From contig CM034546.1 of the NCBI GenBank assembly GCA_020055645.1, positions 133,755,875-133,819,874 of the forward strand: a stretch of 64,000 bases of DNA, in the 5' to 3' direction. This stretch comes from Tomocerus qinae. Taxonomy: Eukaryota > Arthropoda > Collembola > Entomobryomorpha > Tomoceridae. Below are positions 22,445 to 34,500 of the stretch, one piece after another; position 1 is the first letter of the stretch; the number at the start of each line of letters is the position of its first letter. The translations under genes and the position numbers were made by a program. Below the pieces are notes generated by a model. That model was not told the origin of the DNA and did no database searches. It was given only the letters and a program-made list of their open reading frames with translations.

Positions 22445-24240
22445 TCAGTTGTAGATATTAACAGACAACATCATGTTCATTGTGTGCATCATTACCACTT
22501 CCAGGAAGGTGAACGTTGTTGATTTCTTCATGATGAAAAATGGTCCTACAGTATATCGCATTGTGCGACAACTTCTGACAATTCTACTAACAGTAGGATG
22601 ACCTTCTCTCTTACGTTCCTGAATAAAATTCTGGGATTTTGTGTTGAAATACGCCATGGCTGGAATTAGCAAAACTTCTAACATGAGCACCATGACTGCC
22701 GTGAGAGGAAAAACAATATAGCCACCAAATGGAATGATAAGATACATTTTAACAGTAGCAAAATTAAGAAAGATGTTCAGCAAACCAGCAACAAGCAAAC
22801 TGGGTGGTCCTAAAGGGTACACAAGCAAATAATTTACATCGAGATTTATGACTTTTAGTACTGTGTAGATATGCAGAGCAGCTAAGGGTTGTGTTCGAAA
22901 AAATATCTTTGTTTTGAAGTATGCCAATCCTTTTGATTTTTTTGCGGTGATCAATTCCAACCAGAAGATAACAATAATTGCATAAATAATACCACAATAG
23001 ATAATAAACAGAACTGGGAACCATAAATGGATGACTAGGATTGTGAATAAAGGTAGGGCTATTAGTCTGACTAATAATGAATCCAAATTGGTGACTTGAA
23101 GCAGGTGAATTATCGGGTTGAATGGAATGGTGGAGAACGAAATTGACACAAGGACTGATGACGATATTCCCATTGCAGTGATGAGTTTCATTAATTTTGT
23201 TAAAGTTTCATAATTTTCAAAGCTCCATTTTTCCCATCGACTTTTGTATTTGCCTGTAGAATAAATAGTAGTAATCAAAAGTAAAATCGAATCGGATTTG
23301 ATTTAGATTCAGATTGAAGAAAATGGATCAAATCCAACATAGCTTTTGAGTGCTCTGATTAAAATAATTTGACAATATGACGATTCAATAACAAAAGTAA
23401 TGATATTTTACAGCTTAGCCAAGGTGAGTAAAATTGTCATGGTAATTGTCCCCATAATAATTTCACTCACCTTGAGTTTAGCTAAAAAAGTGTGGTTGTC
23501 CCCATAACAACCTGCGATTTTCCAACCAAAATCTTTCTAATCCGAATCTAAATCGTCCCAGGAGACGATTCAAAAAATTCCGATGAGAACGATACGATTT
23601 TCTTGTTCGCGCATGAGCAGACGCAGTTTTGATGCAAAAAAGTAAATCAAATCGGATTCGATTCTACTTTTGATTACTACTAATGATGTTCAATTAATAA
23701 TGCAATACTTAATTCAACTTCATTTTTTGCAAACTATATAATCCCTATCTATACAAAATTAAGCATTGAGGACAAAAATTGTAAATGACTTTAAGGTGCT
23801 ACAGACTGCCAAGCTCTCTTTCTTTGTACGGTTATGATATAAATGATTGAAATATAAAAGCCATTATTTATACTTACTTAAGAGTACTATGTCCAGTTTT
23901 AGAACAGAGTTGATTGTAGAGCAGCGTGGCTTCTGTTGGAGAGTAAAATCACGTTGCAGTACTGCGACAGGGACAGTGCGAGTAGAGTTATGATGAATAA
24001 AATAACTTTTTCGGCAGGGAAAGAAGGTGTGAATATTTGCATTAGCAGATTTGCTATTATGAACGAATTGAGCAAGACTCCGGCGGTAAAAAAGAACGCC
24101 CAAACCGACAATTGCCTTTTGTTCAAATTCAGATCTAAAGTTTTGGTCTGCGAATGCCAAGTGAACAGTGAGGCATAAAATTTGTCTCCATAAATATGGA
24201 AAAAACTATCAAGGGACAGAACCAAAACAGATGAGGCCAT
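22445..24240 (-). pseudogene. Gustatory-receptor-like 7TM gene with a frame break
   Basis: The N-terminal part starts best at the ATG at 24240 (MASSVLVLSLDSFFHIYGDK) and has two hydrophobic helices. The second exon, 23253-22445, adds about five more and ends in a short tail. The exon-1 frame with both helices meets a stop at 23903 before the only strong donor (TTA|A then GTAAGT, 23877). That donor joins perfectly, in phase, to exon 2 only if reading shifts by one base near 23,930 into the overlapping frame encoding CSTINSVLKLDIVLL. So either a 1-nt indel broke the gene, there is a sequence error, or a tiny intron was missed. The multi-helix layout and C-terminal exon resemble insect or springtail chemoreceptors; no ligand can be inferred. 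Confidence 0.55.
23264..23684. repeat. Palindromic element inside chemoreceptor intron
   Basis: The ends AGTAGTAATCAAAAGTA and TACTTTTGATTACTACT are inverted, and the arms continue through AATCGGATT motifs. A second nested palindrome (AAGGTGAGTAAAATT / AATTTCACTCACCTT, near 23420-23475) lies at its centre. The element fills most of intron 23254-23877, and its edge lies about 10 bp from the 3' splice site of the minus-strand gene. Confidence 0.65.
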
Positions 24241-24321
24241 TCTGCAGACTGATAAATTGGGTGACGTGTTTATTGACTTATCAAACAAACACAGTGCATA
24301 CTTTGTTTTGCACTTTTGCAA

Positions 24322-25017
24322 AGAAAAGACCTTTTAAATAACAGATTCTCCCTTCGCATGTTAACTTTAATAGAAACATAACTTCTACCATCTAAATTTA
24401 TAAATTATTCATTTAATTTAAATGTCCATTATAATAACTTATTTTACTTCCCATCAGAAGACTAACGCAAAGAATAATATCCAAAGTATTAAACATAATA
24501 TTATGAGTTACTGCGCTATGATAGTTGTGTACATAATAAGAATTCCTATATTGCAAAAGCTAAGCAATAAAATTGAATATAAATGCTTATAATAACACAA
24601 ACAGCTAACGCCAAAACAATTTCCAGTAAGGAAGTACCTTTGAAATGGACGTTGTCCGAATTGATTACTTCACTAAATTATTTCTAAGTTTTTCTTCTAC
24701 AAAGCGTCATTCGATTTATACTGTATTGGTTTCATTTCAATAGAGTAAAAATAGAAATGCAAAAAGGATATAGCATTAAGCCTGAATCGTGGCTATAATT
24801 ATCTACATTCTATTGAGTAAGTCAGAGAGATGTCCCTTTAAGTTTTTAATAGGTTAGGTAAACTAGTTTGGTTTTCACGTTATCGGAGATCAAATTATGG
24901 CAGATTGAATTAGATACTGTTGTGTTAGGTGTATAAATTTCTCAATGACTCATTTTAAATCAGAACTTTATTTGATGGTTATTTTATACCAATATGCAGG
25001 AAAATAAATCTCTTTCT
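24322..25017. other. Intergenic, no gene seen
   Basis: AT-rich spacer between two chemosensory-type genes on the same strand. Confidence 0.35.
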
Positions 25018-27042
25018 TCAATGTAAAGCACTCTGTGCACTTGAATTCTGACAAGGAGCTACCTTTCGGATAGATTTCCGTCGATACCTTTTCACTAATT
25101 TCTTACAGATGAGTAGATATTTGATTATGTAGTTGAAAAATGAGATCAACTGAGTCTTTGAATGTTTGAATGTGGTTATCGTTATTTGAAGTGCAGAAAA
25201 GAAATATTGCGAAAAGTTAGGAATAGAGAACGAAAGATTCATTTTGTGGCAAAACAGTTCCAGAACAAATGACATGAGCAGCCCTAAGAATAAATATGCA
25301 CAGAGTATAAAAATTGTGTGGAATTTCATTCCCAAGTTGATCCCCACGGGCTGGCTCTCTTCATACATCAATCTGAAATGTGATCGTGTATATGACTCGA
25401 ATTCAATGTATAAATGCTGTTCTTTCAAAATGATTAAAAGTCCATTCTGAAGTATCAGTTGCATAAACGATCGAAAGTTATGACGATAACAATAATAATA
25501 TTCATAATAAGCAGGTGTTGTCTCGACGATATCCTCAGTCACTATGCAGCGTTCTTTTAACGTTGATTTTATTGGCATACTGTAAGCTTGGCTCTGACCA
25601 ATGTCTTTACCAGTGAGGTCAAATATTTTCATGGAATAGTTAGTCAACAATTCCTGTTGTACTCCAAGATGATGTTTAATATTATTCTTTCCTAAGTCAT
25701 AAATGTAAACACTGGTATTCGTCTTTTCCGACATATTGTACTTCACAAATAAGTGGTCTTTATTGTCATCTGTGTTGAATCGACTGTCTATGACCGACAG
25801 TAATTTGTAATCGTTTTCGATGAGTTCCACAAAACCAGAAAATTGTTTTATGTCTGGGGGCGCAATAATTTCGCTAGTAATCCAAGTTGCATAGAGAGTA
25901 GTGATTGTGAATCCCGTGGTTGCTACTATTAAGAATAGACTCCTCCTTCTGTTATAGATAACTCCCTGGTCTAAGAGAACAGCTGCCAAGGACATCAAAA
26001 TCCATTCCAGTTTCCTAGCTAAGGAGGAATTCGTCGATCCGAAGACTAAAACTAAAAAGGAAAGTGGGAAAAGAGAGAAGATGAGGATCCAGCAATAATC
26101 ATCAAATGTATTCTGAATCAACACCGACAGGTGCACCGAGTGGAAATTCGGGGAGGCCTCGCAGTAAAAAGGGACCACCTCATTAAAGTATTCAATGAAT
26201 GTCGTTTGCTCCCACATGTAGGAATATCGTTCAGTAAAATTCAAAAACATTCCAATAAAACCACAAAGTTGTTTCCTCTCTATGAATTCGGTATCGTATG
26301 AATAAATGGGAGTAAAATTTAATTTGTCGGCCATTGCTTCTACAGTTTGAAATGTTGGGGAACAAGGAATCTTGAAGTATGTTTTAATGGCTGAATAAAT
26401 AGAATTTTTGCAATGGGGGATTATAATAGGGGATTTGTATGGAAAATCAATAATACCTGCAATTTGGACGCCTTGCAAATGTCCATTTACAGAATACCAA
26501 ACTCTTTCCCAATTTTCATCTTTGATTTTTATATCTGCGACGAATCTTTTTCGTTTGTATAGTAGTCCAGTATACATTGTATTGTGCGTCGAATTTTCGA
26601 TGACCAATACAAAAAGGGGACTAGTCAGCTCATGTCTGAAATATGAGGAAAATTTTCTGCGCGTCTTAAATTTGCTTCTGTCAATGACAATGATGAATGT
26701 AGAAGACAGACGATTGATTTCCTTCCCAAAATAGTCATTTAAAAAGTCAAACGGGTCGTATTGCTCCATAAGAATGTTTACACTGCAGAGGTTGTTTGAC
26801 AAGTCTCGTGGATAGTTCTTAGCTCGCTTGAAGAGGCTTTTGTCGTAGTCGTGTGCAGCCACAGTCCATGGCTGTAGATGTTGATTGGATAAAATAAAAC
26901 TTGTCGTCCAAACAGAACCAGGAAATGTGACCAGATTGAAATCACAATTCTTGTAAAATATCAAATTTCGGAATCCGTTGACTGTCCAAAGATAAATCCA
27001 AATCCACACAAAGATATTACAACAAAATATTCTGAAATTCAT
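25018..27042 (-). CDS. Ionotropic-receptor-like channel subunit, intronless
   Basis: A single 674-codon frame. It has a hydrophobic N-terminal signal (about 8-24), a long extracellular region with several Asn-glycosylation sites, then membrane segments at about 317-335 (CWILIFSLFPLSFLVLVFG) and about 368-386. The second follows a pore-loop-like stretch (WILMSLAAVLLDQGVIYNRR). A last helix lies at about 598-620, before a short basic cytoplasmic tail. This is the iGluR/ionotropic-receptor topology: part-1 ligand domain, M1, pore, M2, part-2 ligand domain, M3. The canonical glutamate-binding residues are not evident, as in divergent insect IRs. It is probably a chemosensory subunit; the ligand is unknown. 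Confidence 0.7.
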   Translation of the reverse strand: MNFRIFCCNIFVWIWIYLWTVNGFRNLIFYKNCDFNLVTFPGSVWTTSFILSNQHLQPWTVAAHDYDKSLFKRAKNYPRDLSNNLCSVNILMEQYDPFDFLNDYFGKEINRLSSTFIIVIDRSKFKTRRKFSSYFRHELTSPLFVLVIENSTHNTMYTGLLYKRKRFVADIKIKDENWERVWYSVNGHLQGVQIAGIIDFPYKSPIIIPHCKNSIYSAIKTYFKIPCSPTFQTVEAMADKLNFTPIYSYDTEFIERKQLCGFIGMFLNFTERYSYMWEQTTFIEYFNEVVPFYCEASPNFHSVHLSVLIQNTFDDYCWILIFSLFPLSFLVLVFGSTNSSLARKLEWILMSLAAVLLDQGVIYNRRRSLFLIVATTGFTITTLYATWITSEIIAPPDIKQFSGFVELIENDYKLLSVIDSRFNTDDNKDHLFVKYNMSEKTNTSVYIYDLGKNNIKHHLGVQQELLTNYSMKIFDLTGKDIGQSQAYSMPIKSTLKERCIVTEDIVETTPAYYEYYYCYRHNFRSFMQLILQNGLLIILKEQHLYIEFESYTRSHFRLMYEESQPVGINLGMKFHTIFILCAYLFLGLLMSFVLELFCHKMNLSFSIPNFSQYFFSALQITITTFKHSKTQLISFFNYIIKYLLICKKLVKRYRRKSIRKVAPCQNSSAQSALH

Positions 27043-27414
27043 TTTTCGAAAGACTTTGACTACTTAAATCGCCAAGGGCCCAACCCAATGTGAAAGTAGA
27101 CAGAGGAATGGCGTCATTCTGTCCGATACGTAAGGAATACCCGACTTGGCCATGTAGTCGTCCACAGTAGCAAGTTGAAAACACATTTCTTCTATAAGTA
27201 TACCGTAAAACCAAGAATACTTCCTCCGTCTGTTGTACTAATACACTAAATCCCTAAAATATGTAAGCGATCTCTTCATTTAAAATCGGATGACTTCGAC
27301 ATGCACTCATAATACTTTATAAATTCTGCTTTTTTCACTAAGATGAATGTTTACAGAAAAAATTTTCTAATGGTAATTACACATTTTTCAAAAAAATATT
27401 GTGTTGGATAAGTG
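27043..27414. other. Upstream region of the ionotropic-receptor-like gene
   Basis: No clear promoter motif. An open frame overlaps the start of the receptor gene but has no recognisable content. Confidence 0.3.
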
Positions 27415-27632
27415 CAGGGAACAAAAAAGACTTCTTTTTACAATAAAGGTCTACTTATTTTTTTTAAAGCAGCCGTTTTTACCTTTTTGCCTTATTTACA
27501 TGTAAAGCGGAATCAAATGGAGCACTCTAATGCATCAAAGAAAGGTAAAAATGGAAAAGAGGTCTGCTTTTTAAAAAAACTTACTATTATACTTTTAATA
27601 AAGAAGGCAAAAATGTCATTTTTTGTTCACTG
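27415..27632. mobile_element. hAT-type MITE, second copy
   Basis: It opens with CAGGGAACAAAAAAGAC and closes with a decayed end, TTGTTCACTG. The body shares CCTTATTTACATGTAAAG, the GCATCAAA region and CTGCTTTTTAAA with the 6.5-kb copy, in the same orientation. The flanking 8 bases no longer match well, so this copy is older. Confidence 0.7.
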
Positions 27633-30441
27633 TGTAAAAGGGGCTCTTTGACGCCGGGCTATGGGCGAGACGGAAGATTATATTTTCTTAAACTCTCCAT
27701 ATGGAAATATAACGCTAAGGATATTTAGCTATTAAAATACATGCTAAAATTATGAGAATAACAATAGCAAAGAATTGTTAGTACGTACCCAAAACTTTCT
27801 CAAAAACTTTACCCACACAACTCCGACAGTTTCTAATTGCGGTACAAAAACAGCGTTCATGGCATTTATTATTATTTTACCAAAGTATTTCAGGCAGTGA
27901 ATATATAAGTCAAGCATTTTTGCATAACATAATATTAAGTAGAACATTACATTGGTATTCTTCGTCTTTTAGAGTTGAACAAATAGATGTTTCGTGTTTT
28001 CTCTTTTCAAACGTCCATGAGTAGAGCGGAGAGAACTGTTTTGCTATTCCTAGTTTGTCTTAGTGTTGGTAGTCGTATCCAATAGATGTGAATATTATAT
28101 TATCTAAACCATACTAGCCCCTATATACCTATTATATTTAATTATTTATTGACCCCGATACACAATAATCGTCAAAAATTATTGGGGAAATAAGTCAAAG
28201 TATTAAGCATAATAGCATGATTATATTCAAACCTGAAATGGCTGATTATGTACTGTAAGCGGTTAACACAAGTATTATGTTTGGGACGTGGACAGCTCAC
28301 TATAATGTATTTTCAATATGAATAAACCATTCTCATTTTACATTCTTGCATTTAATGTAATGAGTGACATTGGGTTGCTATTTCCAAATAAAATTTTTAA
28401 ATGCTCTACTCTAATAGAATGAGTTTTGGTTAGTTTAGCTCTATTTTGGTGCCACGTCGAATGGATAAACTACGCTAATTTTGATTATGACTATTATAAC
28501 GTATTATAGCCTTTTCTGTACACATACATCACAGTGAAGAAGTAAAGAAACATTTATTTTGTCTATTTTTGATGTTATGACTAATGACGTATCTACTTTA
28601 TAAAGCGTTATAATTTTCTAAGGCAGTCCACCTAGTTGTATATGTATTTTGTTGCAATGTACGTATACTGCTAATGCCATAGAGGGACTTGAATGTGTAC
28701 ATTATGTATCAGCAACATTATATTATGTAGTGAAACTCAGTCTTACTCACAGTTCAAAACTGTATGTAGTTTAAACCTAAAGAATCACTAAAACATTAAT
28801 GCTTTCAACCATACGATTGGAAATATTTGAATTGTTATGATAAAGCAATGTAAATAAATCCAAAATTGCTTTTTAAGGGGTTTACACGGAGGATTGGTCT
28901 ATAACAATTTCGACAAGGTATTCCCAATAACTACAAAGATGATTTCAACAGAAATAAATAAATAAATGAAATAAATGACAATGGTAAATGATTACCGTTG
29001 TCGATATCTATGGCATTACATAGAAGGAATTACATTTTTATTTCGTATCCGTTTTCCAAGTATTAACGGTCAGTTTTTAAGATGCCCAACCTATAATTGA
29101 CGAAAATGAGTCAAAAGTCGCCTAAAAATGGCAAAAAAACTGCGCAGCGCGAAAGCTTTTGCTATTTTTAGAAAAAGTTCTTCTTTTTTTGGATTTCAGG
29201 GGAAGGGAAAGCTCCCCTTCAATATGTCCTTGCTAACAGGTACCGTTCAATTAACATCCGTCTAACTATTTCTTAACCAATTGAGATACATAGTTTTGTT
29301 TTACTTATTCCACAGTCAATATCAAATTCAAAGGTCAACAACATTTGTAATATTCCATTGTCAATACCATTTCTCAAGGTAACACAATTCAGTAATAATA
29401 TAACATCAATATTATATTATAGTACATTTTTCCCTGCGTTGCATTCCATGTCAAAAGCATGTGCAATTCTATTGTTTCACTTTAAATTTGTGTGAAAATC
29501 GGCCTTCGCACCGTCCGCGCCGTCCGCGCTCAAGGGGCGGGGCTAGTGGGCGGAGCATAGTGTGAAATCAGCCAGTGAGCGGGGCCTGTTACACTGGAAA
29601 TTAAAATTTTTTCGATGCCTGCTAATTACTCTATATTCACTCTTAAATAGAACTACGGGGAAAGACTCCAAATGGGCAGTTTATTAATTTATTCATCATC
29701 TCTGCATATTATGGGTCTGTAATGCTCATGTAAGTTTACTACGGATTATAAATATGTTGAATTCCTCTATGACATTATCGATATTTCCTAACCATTATCG
29801 GAATCACCTTTTACCAATTGTCGAAAATGACTTAGACGAATTCACCGACTACCTTATAAGGTTGGGTAGAAATCCGTTTAATTTTTTATTGAATCATAGG
29901 TTGGACAATTTATTAACTTGCATGTAAAAGGTTATATGCCTTAATATAAATGTTTTTACACAATGTGAGTACAAACGGTGACGGCGATGGGTGACAAGGT
30001 GGAATTATATTGGTGATCTCATTTTGAATGTCCACTATATGTACTTAGTTAATGATTTCATCGTTATAATACCTTTCACGTACTTGTGCTGTTTATTGAC
30101 CATTTATGAGATAAGCGATTAGCTTATCTTTAACTTCGTTGTACATATAATATCGAGCAGTAAAATAAGTGGAGATGAATTTACAATCTGCAGATGAATT
30201 TCTACCTGTAGTAACGCTTCACCTCTCGTTGTATGTTGACTTAAACAAAGGATATTTTGCAAGCTGTTATCTTATCAGTATTGTTACTAATTCTGTTCTA
30301 CTTATTCCGCCTCATCGATTCATACACTTTGTATCGTTGACTTCAACGTTGTTAGTTCACCGCCATTTTCATTACAGTTCAACTGACTTTAAATATTGTA
30401 TTTATTTGCTAAAAAAGTTTTGTTAAAATAACAATTTCAAA
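27633..30441. other. Gene desert, nothing recognised
   Basis: About 2.8 kb of AT-rich sequence without credible coding on either strand. There is a small GC-rich island near 29505-29585 (CCGTCCGCGCCGTCCGCG followed by GGGGCGGGG), possibly a repeat end. Confidence 0.35.
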
Positions 30442-31522
30442 ATGCCTATCTCGCAAAATGCAGCGTTTGCCCCCAAAGTACTTAAATTGGTAAGGTTGTG
30501 CACAAATGTTATACAATTTTATTTTTAGCTGTCTATTTCACTTAAATTATAATTTAAAATTGATTTTTTGGCAAAATAGATAATTAATATAGTCGTGCTG
30601 GCTCTTTATCGGGTTGGAGATGTTGGTTACTTCATGGGAGCTTCTTACCTCAAAAATCACGATGCCGAAACTTTGGCCAGTGGCATTTTTATTGGATTTT
30701 TGATTTACAACTGCGTTGGACTGGTTGCTATGTTTTTTGACAAATACACAAATTCTTCTATCACGGTATTTAAACAATTCCAAGCTAATATTATTGATTT
30801 GACATATTTACAACTAATTCTAAAGCAATCTCTCCATTTTAAACAAATGTTAGATTAGAATCACAATAGAATTGAAGTAGGTATACATTTTCTTCAATTT
30901 TTAAAATGATTTGGTATAAGAACAAGAATTTATTTATTGTTTTACTTGGTTTAAAAATAAAATAAAGGGGTGTAGATTCTTGGCTACAATGCAAAGAAAC
31001 AGAGACTGTAAGCCCATCTAGTTCAGAGATATGGACTTTCAAAACAATTCATGCATGTATAAACCTAATACTGATAACGCGATTTATGGGGACGGGAAAG
31101 AAGGAAAAGACACTCAGAATTTGGCTAAATATGAAATTTAAAGAGAAGGCTTTGAAGAGAGCAATAAATATTAATTAAAACTGAAATATTCTATTCTGCT
31201 CTAGATATTTTATTCTAGAGGCCGAGCTTAGGTTGTCTCATCGTTTATGTAAGTTACATATAAACCAAAAAATGATTAATCGCTTGTTTTGTTTATCTAG
31301 GAAACGATCATGAACGTTATCGGAGCAATTATGTGGATAACAACTGGAGCTGTGATTATTCAATTCTGGAATCGTTTTATTCCAGAAAATCATTTCAGTG
31401 ACAGAAACCCAAAGAAGGCGGGCCTTGCCATGGGCTCTCTCACTGTTATCAACTCCTTCGTTTATTTTGGTGAAAGCATACTAACCTATTTGAACTACCG
31501 CGACTCGGATGACAAATACTAA
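30442..31522 (+). CDS. Ssk: Snakeskin (smooth septate junction membrane protein)
   Basis: Exons 30442-30489, 30580-30765 and 31301-31522 make 456 nt (151 aa) in phase 0. Family hallmarks are visible: a first helix ending VVLALYRVGDVGYF, the DAETLASGIFIGFLIYNCVG helix, then DxxTIMNVIGAIMWI and ITTGAVIIQFW, GLAMGSLTVI and a short acidic tail. Four membrane helices are expected. In insects Ssk, with Mesh and Tsp2A, builds smooth septate junctions that seal the midgut and Malpighian tubules. Length is close to the insect protein (about 160 aa). Nothing is missing. Confidence 0.9.
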
Positions 31523-32197
31523 GAAACAGACGAAATCTTAAATGTAAATTATCTTTATTTAAAAGATGTTATCCTTTTCAAAGATCGCTAAATATCTGGA
31601 ATACGAATATAGTAGACATTTGATAGTTAACATCCTTCATCTAATTATTATCATATTATAAATAATAGATGTTATGTTAGTATAGTATTAGTAATGCATA
31701 AATTATATCCAGTAGACAAATCTTTTCATACCTACCTTACATAATGTTTATATTAACCAAAAGTAAAAACCAAATGTATTAGCGTGAATATTGGAAACAA
31801 ACATTTTCGCATGAAGTAATTATTAGGAAATAATAATAACATTATCTTTATTATTCATTCAATGTTCAAATTGTAAATAATTACCACTTCAAGTTATGAT
31901 GCTATTTAATGACAATAAAAACAGTTATATTATTCATGTGAAAATAATTATGGGAATTCAGCAAATCATTTTTCATTTCAGTTGGCATAGTTGGGGAAAG
32001 CTACAGTTTATTAAAAGTACAAAATTGGACTTTAAAATATATAAAATGGTAAATGCAATCATGATTTTCTCAGAATAGTAAATGCAAAATAAAAACACAT
32101 TAACTTTTAAAATATATTTTTTAACTTATAGGGGGCAATTAAAATGGTTTTTATATGCCCAGTTTAAAACGATTTGGAGAAATTTGGAATTCCTTGC
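31523..32197. other. Intergenic between convergent Ssk and UGT genes
   Basis: AT-rich, presumably both 3' UTRs; no other gene seen. Confidence 0.35.
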
Positions 32198-34500
32198 TTA
32201 ATTTTTCTTTTTTATGTTAGGCAATTTTTTCTCTAAGCCACAGCATTTGTGAAGAATGAATTTAAAAATCTTTACTGCAATGTAGATCAGTAGAAGGAAA
32301 ACTCCAACAACAAAAGAAACTGTATCAAATGAATGATACTGAAACCAATTCAAATCTCTTGCTGGAGATCGGAGATGTCTGGCTCCTTTGTGTCTAATTA
32401 CATATTCAATCCAATAAACAGCCATTTCCAGTGGTTTTTTGGGACGATCTTGATAAACTGCTGATATTTCCTTAGCACGCGTTCCGTATCTATTATATCG
32501 AAAAATTGGATATGAAAAAATTGAAACGACGAGTGCAGTTATTATAATTGCAAGATTATTTAAAGATTATTTAAAGATTTAGTTACTTGGGTTCATAGAG
32601 GATTTTGTTAATAGCATCAAAAACAGATTCTTCAGTTAAATCTCTATACTCAAGAGCAATTGCATATCCAAGGTTAGCATTGTTCTTCATGTTCGTATCC
32701 TGATCCGAGAACATTGGAATCCCAACTAAGGGAACGCCGTGATAAGCAGCTTCGACTGTGCTTCCTAAACCTCCGTGGGTAATAAACATTTTAACATTTG
32801 GGTGTCCTAAAATATCTTGTTGAGGTAGCCATTTTTCCAATTTAACGTTTTTGGACAAATCCGCCATGTCTTCACCGTCCCATTTCCACAAAACTCTTTG
32901 CTTTAATTTGGAAAATACGTTGACAAATAATTTTCTGAAGGATTCAGGCGTAATTTTGGAGTGTATTATTGAACCCATACTGAAGTAAATGACGCCCTCC
33001 TTCCCAGCTCCAGTTATAAAGTCATCCAATTCCTAGATGCGGAAACCAATGAATAATTAACCGAGCAGACCTCAAGTAAAGAGACAAACATTTACAAATA
33101 GGATTGACTTTCGGGTTGAAGTAAGACAGTGGTTGCACATTTTAAAAATCGCGCCATGAAATACACGGCATACCAAGACCCGCTTTCGAGGGACCTAACT
33201 CAAGTTAATTAAAACAATTTCATTGATAGATATTTGTGCAACCACTGCTGTACTTCAACCCACTTTCTAAGTGCAAATGATACAGGATATTTTCAACTAT
33301 CAAACTTAAATTTATCTCCAATTAAGCGATTTTACTGGCATATATAATATAAATAATAGATGGTTGCCATATTTATATGAGACACTGTCATTGGCAAATT
33401 ACTGTACATTAGTTTTAAGTTACCTTTGGGAGTGGCTGTGCTGGTGCGCAAGCCATTCCGCCCACTTCCACAATATCTGTAATAGATTTTTTGGTTGAAG
33501 TAAGACAGATGTTGCAAATTTAAAGAAAATCGTGCCATGAAATACACAGGGCATACCAGGACCCGCTTTCGAGGGACCTAACCTAACCTAATTAACACAT
33601 TAACATTGATAAGTATTTGCACAACCTCTGCCTTACTTCAACCGATTTTTTTATACTTTTCGTCGCAAGATGTTTTTAATTTTTGAATTGTGTGCATATA
33701 ATGAGCAGTACTGACAAACCTGGCATGAGTGGCCGTGGAAGATTTAGTGTAGGATGACTATTGGAGAGAATGAGACTGACATTTTTCCTTATTTCATCAA
33801 CAGACGGTGTCCTGTCTCCAAAAAATTCTCTGTAAACGTTTTCCACTTTTGGGATGTAGGAATAATTGAATTCAATGTTCATCATCATCTGGCCAATTAA
33901 ATTGGCAATTCTTTCGAAAAATGTCATTTTGTCTGTGAGGCCAAGGAATATATGTGGGACGAAAGAGAACGGAGACGGAGTGCCTGTTGCAACCGAATTC
34001 CACTGCATTGTAGACATTGGACTTAAGATTATGAAAGGAACTTGCAAATCATGTACCAATCCGAAAGTACATTCGTTCAGTATGGAACTAATTAAAATGA
34101 GGTCGAACTTTTCCTTCCTCAAGGCTTGGACTTCGTCCATTTGGTAGTAAGTTCTGCATAGGTTTTGGCAAATTTGGATTCCAAATGATATGACATTGAG
34201 ACTTTCTTTTTTCGTCCGTTTTTCAAACATGTCCATGTGATCCTTTAGCGACGAGGATGTAAAAGTTGGTCCAACAATTTCCCTAATGTTCGGGTGGGTT
34301 TTTGATTTCAAACCACTTACCATCGTTATCGAATGACCGCGATTGGCTAGCTCGTAGATTAGCGGGTCGTAAACTGCTTTGTTACTTTTGCTTATGAAAA
34401 AAGACAAAAATAGAATCTTCTCTGCTGAGCATTTGGGCAATTCTCTTTCCAGTATGGAAATAAACACAAATGTTGCTACCAGGGAAACGTAAAACTTCAT
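32198..34500 (-). CDS. UDP-glycosyltransferase (UGT), complete
   Basis: Exons on the minus strand are 34500-33720, 33476-33424 (53 nt), 33032-32587 and 32489-32198, totalling 1,572 nt (523 aa) with all phases consistent. A signal peptide (MKFYVSLVATFVF) leads the acceptor-binding half. The C-terminal half has the UGT signature WLPQQDILGHPNVKMFITHG followed by GLGSTVEAAYHGVPLVG and DQDTNM, which bind the UDP-sugar. Residues near 490-510 form a single membrane anchor (VVGVFLLLIYIAVKIF), and the protein ends in KKKN, an ER-retrieval dilysine tail. UGTs conjugate sugars to lipophilic compounds and pesticides in the ER lumen. The micro-exon supplies IVEVGGMACAPAQPLPK, which links the halves. I start at the second Met because the signal peptide begins there. 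Confidence 0.92.
33114..33260. mobile_element. GGTTGAAG-family MITE in UGT intron 2
   Basis: Ends GGTTGAAGTAAGACAGTGGT and CTGCTGTACTTCAACC; core CATGAAATACAC...CCCGCTTTCGAGGGACCTAA. Length 147 bp. It lies between the micro-exon and the catalytic exon. Confidence 0.8.
33493..33643. mobile_element. GGTTGAAG-family MITE in UGT intron 1
   Basis: Same family and orientation as the 33.1-kb copy (151 bp). Its left end lies only 16 bases from the 3' splice site of the 53-nt exon, so the polypyrimidine and branch region of that intron is MITE-derived. Confidence 0.8.

Noticed and set aside
27412-27651. Lys-rich plus-strand open frame
   Set aside because: Lies inside the second hAT-type MITE.
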